From Planctomycetaceae bacterium (GTDB lineage: Bacteria > Planctomycetota > Planctomycetia > Pirellulales > Pirellulaceae), in assembly GCA_005798335.1 (NCBI GenBank), contig SYJV01000182.1:1-40014 (forward strand): 40,014 bases of DNA, given 5' to 3'. The translations under genes were made by a program, and so were the position numbers. The notes under the pieces are model-generated. The model saw only the letters and a program-made list of their open reading frames with translations. It had not been told where the DNA came from and searched no databases. Positions 8,490 through 15,984 of this stretch are shown in pieces (position 1 is the first letter of the stretch; each line of letters opens with the position of its first letter).

Positions 8490-8650
8490 TGAACCGTGCG
8501 GCGCGCTTGCTGCACGTAGCTTGGTTCTTGTAAGATGTGCTTGACCTGCAACAGGGCACCTGAGCCGAACGGTGTAGTCCTCAATCACCACCAAGGCCGG
8601 CCGAGTCCCTTTATTTATCCCGCCTCAACAATTTCGAACTCGAAAACTCC

Positions 8651-10804
8651 ATGTGCAAATCACTTGGAATACTGCTGTTATGCGTTGGTGGGTTGCTACC
8701 AATTCATTGGGCAACCGCCGACGAATCAGAAGCGGTTGCTTTCTTTGAAAACAAGATTCGGCCGATTCTTGTTCAGCATTGTTATGAATGCCACTCAGGA
8801 GCATCCGACTCGATCAAGGGAGGATTGCGATTGGACTTTCGCGAGCTATCTCGAAAAGGTGGCGATTCTGGTCCAGCGGTCATTCCCAAACGCGTCGCGG
8901 ACAGCTTAATCATCTCCGCCTTGAAATACGAAACGGCCGAAATGCCACCGTCCGGAAAACTACCGGACAAAGTGATCGCCGACTTTGTTCGCTGGATCGA
9001 AATGGGCGCTGCAGATCCTCGCGAGGAATCCGCAGCACATGCGCCCCCAAAAAAAACTGGCGACAAGATCGATTGGAAGGCTGCGGGCGAATTCTGGTCG
9101 TTTCAGGCACCGCGAAAAACGGCGCCTCCCGAGGTCGTGAACTCGACATGGATCGCTCAACCAATCGATGCGTTTATTCTCGGTACCTTGGAGCAAGCCG
9201 GAATGGCTCCCAATGAACCCGCCGATCGCAGAACTCTGCTGCGCCGCGTTACGTTGGATATGATCGGCTTGCCGCCTAGCTATGAAGAAATGGAGGAGTT
9301 CGCCGACGACACAAATCCTGCGGCCTATGAACGAGCGGTTCAAAGATTGTTAGCATCGGACCATTTTGGTGAACGCTGGGCACGGGTGTGGCTGGATGTT
9401 GCGAGATTTGCGGAAGATCAAGCCCATATCGTGGGCGACAACAAAGAGTTATTTTATCCGAACGCGTACCTGTATCGCGATTGGGTCGTCCAAGCCTTTA
9501 ACCGAGACTTGCCGTACGACGAATTTATCCGCCAGCAGATTGCGGCTGATTTGGTGAATCCGCGCGACTCGTCGAACGTCGCAGCGCTAGGCTTTATGGG
9601 ACTTGGTCCTAAATACTATCGGCGTAATGCGCCGGATGTCATGGCTGAGGAATGGGAAGACCGAGTCGATACGGTATCTCGTGGATTGCTGGGATTGACA
9701 GTCGCTTGCGCTCGCTGCCACGACCACAAATACGACCCAATACCGACTGAAGACTATTATGGTCTGGCGGGAGTTTTTGCGGGCACCGAAATGTTCAACA
9801 AGCCTTTTTCAGACGGCGACGAAACCAAAGAGAATGGTCAAGCAAAGGATACTGAAAAATCAACTCACATCGTGCGCGACGCCGCACCACGAGACTTGAA
9901 AGTAATGATCCGCGGCGATGTCACCAACGAAGGTGATCAGGTGAATCGCGGATTTCTACGCGTGCTTGGAAATGGCCAGAGCAAACCCTTTCGCATTGGC
10001 AGCGGGCGACTGGAATTAGCATACGCGATTGCGTCGCCGGCGAACCCGCTGACTGCGCGAGTTATTGTGAATCGAGTTTGGGGGCAATACTTTGGGCAAC
10101 CGTTGGTAGACACTCCAAGCAATTTTGGCCAGCTCGGCTCGCGACCGACGCATCCGGAACTGTTGGACGACTTAGCCGTTCGATTCATGGAAAACGGTTG
10201 GTCGCTCAAATGGTTGCATCGCGAAATCGTTCTGTCTTCAACTTACCGCCAATCCAGCCGCCTCGATGCAACCAAGAGCAAGCTCGACCCAGCAAACAAA
10301 TTGGTCTGGCGCGTCAATCGCAAACGATTGAGTGTCGAATCATGGCGCGATAGCCTTCTCGCGGCCGCGGGAGTCCTTGACCGATCGCTCGGAGGCCGAT
10401 CGATTCAAGTTAGTTCGCCTAACGAAAATCGTCGCACGATGTACAGCTATATCAGCCGATTTGAGCTCGATCCGCTATTAACATTGCTCGACTTTCCTGA
10501 CCCCAATACCCACAGCGAACGGCGCTCACAAACCACCACTGCACTGCAAAAATTGTTTTCACTTAATAGTCCGCTAATGGTGCGTTTGGCCAAAGATCTT
10601 TCCGGTCGCGTCGTTAAGCAACCGGACCTAACGGATCGAGCACGCGTGAAATTGGCATATCAGGCCGCCTTGGCTCGCAATCCCGATGGAGAAGAAATCG
10701 AAGCCGCAGTCGAGTATATCAACGCGGGGCAAAACAAGGATGAACAGTGGGAGAGATTTGCACAAGCGATGCTCGCTTCGAATGAAATGCTGATCATCGA
10801 TTAA
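8651..10804 (+). CDS. DUF1549/DUF1553 protein with cytochrome-c-type haem motifs (PSCyt1/PSD1 family)
   Basis: A 717-residue exported protein of a family expanded in planctomycetes. A signal peptide covers about residues 1-23. A PSCyt1 domain has a haem-binding CYECH (Cys44-Cys47-His48). A DUF1549 domain spans roughly residues 155-380, with a second CxxCH, CARCH (Cys353-Cys356-His357), in the phrase ACARCHDHKYDP. A DUF1553 domain spans about 450-700 (SPANPLTARVIVNRVW..FGQ). Many relatives are 900 aa or longer, so the linker regions are short here. It is followed 29 bp later by a DUF1501 gene, the usual partner. The pair is generally thought to act in the periplasm on polysaccharides or redox chemistry, but the biochemical role is not established. 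The ribosome-binding site is weak. Confidence 0.9.
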   Translation: MCKSLGILLLCVGGLLPIHWATADESEAVAFFENKIRPILVQHCYECHSGASDSIKGGLRLDFRELSRKGGDSGPAVIPKRVADSLIISALKYETAEMPPSGKLPDKVIADFVRWIEMGAADPREESAAHAPPKKTGDKIDWKAAGEFWSFQAPRKTAPPEVVNSTWIAQPIDAFILGTLEQAGMAPNEPADRRTLLRRVTLDMIGLPPSYEEMEEFADDTNPAAYERAVQRLLASDHFGERWARVWLDVARFAEDQAHIVGDNKELFYPNAYLYRDWVVQAFNRDLPYDEFIRQQIAADLVNPRDSSNVAALGFMGLGPKYYRRNAPDVMAEEWEDRVDTVSRGLLGLTVACARCHDHKYDPIPTEDYYGLAGVFAGTEMFNKPFSDGDETKENGQAKDTEKSTHIVRDAAPRDLKVMIRGDVTNEGDQVNRGFLRVLGNGQSKPFRIGSGRLELAYAIASPANPLTARVIVNRVWGQYFGQPLVDTPSNFGQLGSRPTHPELLDDLAVRFMENGWSLKWLHREIVLSSTYRQSSRLDATKSKLDPANKLVWRVNRKRLSVESWRDSLLAAAGVLDRSLGGRSIQVSSPNENRRTMYSYISRFELDPLLTLLDFPDPNTHSERRSQTTTALQKLFSLNSPLMVRLAKDLSGRVVKQPDLTDRARVKLAYQAALARNPDGEEIEAAVEYINAGQNKDEQWERFAQAMLASNEMLIID

Positions 10805-10833
10805 GTAGATGCTGTTGACGAGGACAAAGTAAT

Positions 10834-12252
10834 ATGCCTGATCTGAAACTTAGCCGACGAAATCTCCTGACTAAGGCAGGCGCAGGATTCGGCGCCATCG
10901 GGCTGGCGATCGCCATGTGTCAAGAGTCGCGCGGCGGCACTGCCACCGGACTGTCCGGTGGCATGCGTGACCTGCCGCATTTCATGCCGCGCGCCAAACG
11001 AGTAATTCATCTGTTCATGAATGGCGCTCCTTCGCATGTCGATACGTTTGATCCCAAGCCAATGCTCGCCAAGTATGAAGGTCAGCAGCCGACCGGCAAA
11101 CTGTACAACCCATCGAAGGGCACAGGATTTATGCCCTCGCCGTTTCGGTTTTCGCCCCACGGCTCTAGCGGTGTAGTGATCAGCGAACTGTTTCCGCAGC
11201 TTGCGGAATATGCTGACGATCTGTGCGTAATTCGATCGATGCACACAAACGTGCCCAATCACGAACCAGGGCTGCTGATGATGAATTGTGGTCATCTCCA
11301 GCCGGTGCGCCCTAGCCTGGGCTCTTGGATTTCTTACGGATTGGGGACCGAAAACGAAAACCTGCCATCCTTTGTGGTGCTCAGTCCCGGTCGCCCAGTT
11401 GTTGGTCCACAACTTTGGTCGAATTCGTTTCTTCCAGGCCAGTTCCAAGGAACGTCCGTCGATACCAATGACTTGGATGTTGAAAAGATGGTTGCCAACA
11501 TCCGGCATCCGCTGTTGGATTCGGCGCAGCAGCGTCAGCAACTCGATCTGCTGCTGGCCATGAACCGGCGCCACATGCAGCAGAGAGAGAACGAAGCGAT
11601 TTTTGATGAACAGATTCGCGCAATGGAACTAGCATATCAGATGCAAAGCGAAGCTATGGTTGCGTTCGATATCGCTCGCGAATCGGACCAGACACGCCAA
11701 AGATATGGCAACACACCGTTCGGCCAAAGCTGTTTGCTTGCGCGCCGGCTGGTCGAAAACGGCGTACGCATGGTACAAGTTCATTACGTGTCAAAGAAAA
11801 ACAAACAACCGTGGGATACCCACACAGATAACAATGGCCAGCACCGGAGATTGTGCGAAGACAGCGACCGTGCCACAGCCGCGCTCTTGAGTGATCTCAA
11901 ATCGCGAGGTCTTCTTGATGATACGCTAGTTGTCTGGGGCGGCGAGTTCGGGCGCACACCCTATTCTCAGGTCGATAATAAGAAATCCGATACCAAACCA
12001 GGGCGCGATCATCACCACACCGGATTCTCGATGTTCTTGGCCGGCGGTGGTGTCCAAGGTGGACTGATGTATGGTTCGACCGACGAATTTGGAATGCATG
12101 CCGTTGAGAATCGAGTACATGTACACGACCTGCATGCAACGATCATGCATCTGCTGGGCATCGATCACCAACGCCTGACGTATCGATATTCGGGACGAGA
12201 TTTTCGGCTAACGGATATCCATGGGCGAATTGTCAACGACATTCTTGCGTAA
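10834..12252 (+). CDS. DUF1501 protein with twin-arginine signal, partner of the upstream cytochrome-type protein
   Basis: A 472-residue protein. The N terminus has a Tat signal, SRRNLLTKAG, then a hydrophobic stretch with Ala-rich end. The DUF1501 body is seen as LFMNGAPSHVDTFDPKP (residues about 63-79), a middle GNTPFGQSCLLARRLVENGV and the C-terminal alkaline-phosphatase-superfamily-like WGGEFGRTP and GRDHHHTGFSMFLAGGG. DUF1501 folds resemble sulfatases, but the active-site serine/cysteine motif of true sulfatases is not present, so catalytic activity is open. GAGGA lies just upstream of the ATG. It forms a three-gene run with the preceding gene (29 bp) and the alcohol dehydrogenase (20 bp). 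Less similar to the two other DUF1501 proteins of this window than they are to each other. Confidence 0.9.
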   Translation: MPDLKLSRRNLLTKAGAGFGAIGLAIAMCQESRGGTATGLSGGMRDLPHFMPRAKRVIHLFMNGAPSHVDTFDPKPMLAKYEGQQPTGKLYNPSKGTGFMPSPFRFSPHGSSGVVISELFPQLAEYADDLCVIRSMHTNVPNHEPGLLMMNCGHLQPVRPSLGSWISYGLGTENENLPSFVVLSPGRPVVGPQLWSNSFLPGQFQGTSVDTNDLDVEKMVANIRHPLLDSAQQRQQLDLLLAMNRRHMQQRENEAIFDEQIRAMELAYQMQSEAMVAFDIARESDQTRQRYGNTPFGQSCLLARRLVENGVRMVQVHYVSKKNKQPWDTHTDNNGQHRRLCEDSDRATAALLSDLKSRGLLDDTLVVWGGEFGRTPYSQVDNKKSDTKPGRDHHHTGFSMFLAGGGVQGGLMYGSTDEFGMHAVENRVHVHDLHATIMHLLGIDHQRLTYRYSGRDFRLTDIHGRIVNDILA

Positions 12253-12272
12253 TCGGTGGACCAACTGCAACC

Positions 12273-13481
12273 ATGGCTGACGTAGCGAGGACGGTCTGGC
12301 AATTTGCCATGGCGGCAGGTTGGGTTTTTGGCCGTGGCGCAGTGGACCAAACCGGTCAGTATTTGGCTAAACGATCCGTCCGCTGTGCGTTGATTGTTTC
12401 CGATGCGAATATCGAGCGACTGGGATTGGTTGCGCGAGTGACTACGTCGCTGGCAAATCATGGAATTCGCGCGACAGTTTTTCCGGGCTGCGTTGCCGAG
12501 CCTCCATTTGTATTGGCCGAACAAGCCGCTGCAGTAGGCGGATCGCAGACTGACATCGTTATCGGTTTGGGAGGTGGCAGCAATATCGATGTTGCCAAAG
12601 TCGCGGCAGTCTTGTTGGCACATGGCGGTTCGCCGCGCGACTACTTTGGATTTGACCGAGTTCCTGGTCCAATTCTTCCCCTGGTTGCAATTCCTACAAC
12701 TGCGGGAACAGGTAGCGAAGTTTCCCATTCCGCTGTCTTAACTGACAGAGAAAATGGAACGAAAGTAAGCACGCTCAGCCAATGGCTGAGGCCGACATTG
12801 GCAATCGTCGATCCAAGCCTATCCGATACTTGTCCACCAACGGTTACCGCCCACAGCGGTATCGACGCGCTCGTACATGCAATCGAGGCGGTAACGGCTC
12901 GCCCGTTTCGCCAAATGGCAAATCTCGATCCTCAATCGCGTGCGTACGAAGGAGCATATTCATTTACCGAGTTGCTGGCCAGCGACGCCATTAGCCGAAT
13001 CGGTCGTAGCCTGGTCCGAGCCTACCACGACCAGCATGATTCCGACGCGCGAGATGATATGGCGCTGGCGGCAACACTTGCGGGCATGGCATTTTCTAAC
13101 AGTGGTGTCGCGATTGTACATGCTCTGGAGTATCCGCTCGGAGTGCTGACACATTGCAGCCACGGCGAAGGAAACGGATTGCTGCTGCCACACGTCATGC
13201 GCTATAACTTGGATGCCGCGCGACCACAGTTCGAGAAAATTGCTCGGTGGTTATCCGCCGATTCCATCACTACCCATTGCACGGCGGAATCCGCTGTCGA
13301 TCGTGTCGTACAGCTACAACAGGCAATCGGCATTCGTGCGCGTTTGCGTGACTTGGGCTTGTTGCGCGAGCAAATTCCCCAGGTTGCGTCGATCGCTTTT
13401 CAAATCAAGCGGCTGATGGATACCAATCCCCGTCCACCCTCGCTGAGCGATCTAGAGAACATACTCGAAGCGGCATGGTAG
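12273..13481 (+). CDS. Iron-containing alcohol dehydrogenase family protein
   Basis: A 402-residue cytoplasmic oxidoreductase of the Fe-ADH (group III) family. The NAD(P)-binding GLGGGSNIDVAK lies at 98-109 and PTTAGTGSEVS at 141-151. The four metal ligands are present: Asp198 and His202 in SGIDALVHAIE, His283 in VHALEYPLG and His297 in CSHGEGNG. The specific substrate (alcohol, aldehyde, lactaldehyde or maleylacetate type) cannot be read from the sequence. It lies 20 bp behind the DUF1501 gene with a short GGTGGA site, so co-transcription with the two exported proteins is likely; a cytoplasmic Fe-ADH in that company is unusual. It ends 41 bp before a convergent thymidylate kinase gene. Confidence 0.9.
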   Translation: MADVARTVWQFAMAAGWVFGRGAVDQTGQYLAKRSVRCALIVSDANIERLGLVARVTTSLANHGIRATVFPGCVAEPPFVLAEQAAAVGGSQTDIVIGLGGGSNIDVAKVAAVLLAHGGSPRDYFGFDRVPGPILPLVAIPTTAGTGSEVSHSAVLTDRENGTKVSTLSQWLRPTLAIVDPSLSDTCPPTVTAHSGIDALVHAIEAVTARPFRQMANLDPQSRAYEGAYSFTELLASDAISRIGRSLVRAYHDQHDSDARDDMALAATLAGMAFSNSGVAIVHALEYPLGVLTHCSHGEGNGLLLPHVMRYNLDAARPQFEKIARWLSADSITTHCTAESAVDRVVQLQQAIGIRARLRDLGLLREQIPQVASIAFQIKRLMDTNPRPPSLSDLENILEAAW

Positions 13482-13522
13482 GTTGGCGAATGCCTTGAGC
13501 AAATAAGCACAGCTTTGGTGAA

Positions 13523-14122
13523 TTACAGAGCAGCCACCACATCGACAACTTCTCTGTGAATGGACTCGGGGTCGCGAGCTGCGTTCACCACAGAATATTT
13601 TTTGCTCGCGCGACCGATTTGCTCTAAGTAAACTTGGCGCACGCGTCCGAAATAATCGGGCCCCCGGCTTTCCAGTCGGTCAAGTCCTCGATCGATTCGG
13701 CGCAGGGCAAGTTCGACCGGCAAGTCCAGGAGAATTGTTAGATCAGGACGCAAGCCACCGGTGGCCACAGTACCGACCTGCCAAATATCCTCGACCAGCA
13801 AACCGCCAGCGCAACTTTGATAGACGACGTTTGCCAGAAGGAATCGGTCACAAATAATCACGTCGGATCGTTGGAGTGCCGGACGCAGTTGTTCAGACAC
13901 TAGTTGTGCTCGACTGGCCATGTAAAGCAACATCTCTGAAACCGAAGTCAGTGGAATCTCCGCGCGATGCAGCAGGATGTCTCGCAAGGCTTCGCCAAGC
14001 TGTGTGCCGCCCGGATCACGAAAAGTCTCGACCAGCTTTCCTTGTGAGCGAAAATAATCAGCCAACAATCGAATCTGAGTCGATTTTCCGCTGCCATCAA
14101 TGCCGTCAAAAGAAATGAACAT
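13523..14122 (-). CDS. tmk: Thymidylate kinase
   Basis: A 199-residue enzyme that phosphorylates dTMP to dTDP. The P loop GIDGSGKST is at residues 6-14, the DR(X)-type dTMP site is seen as FRDPGGTQLGE, and CDRFLLANVVYQ and LDLPVELALRRI follow in the normal order. Length is typical for the family. The ATG at 14122 is directly followed by the expected FISFDGIDG start; the ribosome-binding site is weak. It lies 128 bp after the RsmC-like gene on the same strand. A small GC-rich hairpin (CCGCGC at 14153-14158, GCGCGG at 14167-14172) sits in that gap, so read-through from upstream is uncertain. Confidence 0.95.
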   Translation of the reverse strand: MFISFDGIDGSGKSTQIRLLADYFRSQGKLVETFRDPGGTQLGEALRDILLHRAEIPLTSVSEMLLYMASRAQLVSEQLRPALQRSDVIICDRFLLANVVYQSCAGGLLVEDIWQVGTVATGGLRPDLTILLDLPVELALRRIDRGLDRLESRGPDYFGRVRQVYLEQIGRASKKYSVVNAARDPESIHREVVDVVAAL

Positions 14123-14250
14123 CTACTAATCTGTCGCGCCGACTAACTGAAGCCGCGCTCGCCAGCGCGCGGACTAATTACTACGAAGCGATCCACGCTC
14201 TGGCGAACGTGGCAACGCGATTCAAGCACGCGTTTCGAGAAAACCTGGAA

Positions 14251-15318
14251 CTACTTTCTGCCGCAGGCAACGAAGTAGTTTCCACTTTCAAAGATAGTGA
14301 CGTCTTGCCACTGATCCACCATATTTTCCTCATACCACTTGGGTTGCTTGGTCACAATCAAAACCGCGCCACCGGGGCGCAGCACCCTCTGCGCGGTCGC
14401 AAGGAAATGTCCCGCAATTCTAAAGTCTCCGTAGTAAGGTGGATTCCCTAAAACGACATCGAATTCGCGACCAATATCGAAATTGCCGTCATAGTTCACG
14501 ATCGCGCTAATATTACCGAGCTTGTTTGCTTCGGCACCAAATTGAGTACACGCTATCGCTCGCGCGCAAGAATCTACTGCCATCACGCGGGTATCGGCGG
14601 AGCGCTGTGCAACAGCAAGCGCGACAACACCGCATCCGCACCCCATATCGAGAATGTGTTGCCCTGGTTCGATCTCCGCAGCCAGCAACAACTGACGAGC
14701 GCCTGGGTCCAATCGACGATGCGAGAAAACACCTGGACGACTATGAGCATGTATCAAATGATCTTCGTCGCGGAAGCTGAAGTCACAACCAAAATTCCGT
14801 ACTTTTTTCAGCGGCTTTGTTTTGCGTCCCCAGTAAGCTCGGCCTCCCGGTGCATCAGTGCAAGTGACTTTTTCGAATAATTCTTGCATTTGCAGACGCA
14901 GCCATTGATCGCGAGGATTGTCGACACTGACGACCAGCGTACCCCCGTCAATCAGTCGTTGGTGAGCTTGCTGCATTAGGTCGCGAGTTAGTTCTGCCTC
15001 GCCGCCAACCAAGATCGGCATGGCGATTAAGTCGTATGGAGACTCTGGCAAATCGGCACCACCGACGATTTCAACAGCCACGCTAACTTCCGCGACAGCT
15101 TTCTTTGCCTGCCATGCATCGTAGGTGTCCATATACCAACTGTCGACGCGCCGAGCGGTCTGAGCAAGCTCCCAAGCTGCTTGTCCACGTCCAGGCGAAA
15201 TTACCAGAGCCTGTTCGCCCGCAAGCCGCGGCAATACTCCCAACAGAACTTGCTCCGATGGCAGTGGCGGTAGAGAACCGTGAGGAGCACTGTACAATTG
15301 CAACAACGACTCGCTCAC
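14251..15318 (-). CDS. RsmC/RlmG-like rRNA guanine-N2 methyltransferase
   Basis: A 355-residue protein with a two-lobe layout typical of RsmC and RlmG: a degenerate N-terminal methyltransferase-like domain (about 1-165) and an active C-terminal one. In the latter, the SAM loop reads LDMGCGCGVVALA, the second strand VMAVDSCARAI and the catalytic motif GNPPYY. The family methylates guanine N2 in small or large subunit rRNA; which base cannot be told. The start is a GTG at 15318 whose GTGA overlaps the stop TGA of the thioredoxin-like gene by 4 bp. There is no good ribosome-binding site, so translational coupling is likely. Odd partner for a thioredoxin, but the overlap is clear. Confidence 0.8.
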   Translation of the reverse strand: MSESLLQLYSAPHGSLPPLPSEQVLLGVLPRLAGEQALVISPGRGQAAWELAQTARRVDSWYMDTYDAWQAKKAVAEVSVAVEIVGGADLPESPYDLIAMPILVGGEAELTRDLMQQAHQRLIDGGTLVVSVDNPRDQWLRLQMQELFEKVTCTDAPGGRAYWGRKTKPLKKVRNFGCDFSFRDEDHLIHAHSRPGVFSHRRLDPGARQLLLAAEIEPGQHILDMGCGCGVVALAVAQRSADTRVMAVDSCARAIACTQFGAEANKLGNISAIVNYDGNFDIGREFDVVLGNPPYYGDFRIAGHFLATAQRVLRPGGAVLIVTKQPKWYEENMVDQWQDVTIFESGNYFVACGRK

Positions 15319-15908
15319 GGTTTATTGATCAGTTTCTCGATGGCCGGAATTACATCACCTTGGTAGGTCAAGCCATCATCGCCCGCATTCGCGTCGGTCA
15401 ATTGCAGATGCAATTTTGAGGCCCGATCGAAAATCAAAATCGCCGGAATCGATCCGACTTTCATATTCTGCAACAGGTCTTCATCGGGTTCGCGTGATTG
15501 CAAGTTGGTAATGTGGGCTTTTTTCTGGTTGAGGAATGCTTCGACATTTGCTGTGTAGCTCTCCGGCGGTTTGCTCTTGAGGCCGATATAATCCACGTTC
15601 AGCGAAATGCAGATTACGTCGCCAGGCCATTTCTTGCTCAACTCGATCAAGTGTGGAAACTCTCGCATGCAGGGCACGCAGGATGTGCTCCAAATATCGA
15701 CGACGACAATTTTCCCTTTGGATGCCTCAACTTTCGTCTTCAACTCTTGGTGATCGACCAGAATTACTTTGATCGCTTTGTCGCCGGGACGGTCCTGTTT
15801 GGCCGTTGTTTTCTGAGGTCCTTCGATTGCGCAGACCACCGTTTGAGAAAAACTAACTATCATGCATGACAGTATTGCATGTACCAGTTGGATAGAGTGC
15901 CAGGGCAT
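15315..15908 (-). CDS. TlpA/ResA-like thioredoxin-fold protein, exported
   Basis: A 197-residue protein with an N-terminal hydrophobic stretch (about 8-27), so likely exported or membrane-bound. A LSC word at residues 13-15 could be a weak lipobox. The thioredoxin fold follows: VVVDIWSTSCVPCMREF holds the redox pair Cys77-Cys80 (CVPC), and the cis-proline loop is GSIPAIL. Such proteins reduce disulfides or help cytochrome c maturation in the periplasm, which would fit a genome rich in periplasmic CxxCH proteins (inference). It overlaps the methyltransferase by 4 bp and is divergent from the terpene cyclase gene over a 76-bp spacer. Confidence 0.85.
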   Translation of the reverse strand: MPWHSIQLVHAILSCMIVSFSQTVVCAIEGPQKTTAKQDRPGDKAIKVILVDHQELKTKVEASKGKIVVVDIWSTSCVPCMREFPHLIELSKKWPGDVICISLNVDYIGLKSKPPESYTANVEAFLNQKKAHITNLQSREPDEDLLQNMKVGSIPAILIFDRASKLHLQLTDANAGDDGLTYQGDVIPAIEKLINKP

Positions 15909-15984
15909 CGACGTATCATCCTCAAAACTAATTTGATAGTTTCATTTAAAGCACAAAGTATATCACGGAATTCGAACGTCCACT

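Noticed and set aside
10834-12252. Sulfatase annotation for DUF1501 proteins
   Set aside because: They resemble the alkaline-phosphatase superfamily fold, but the sulfatase C/S-x-P-x-R signature is absent.
14153-14172. Terminator between the methyltransferase and tmk genes
   Set aside because: A 6-bp GC stem is present but without a T-run, so it is mentioned only in the tmk entry.
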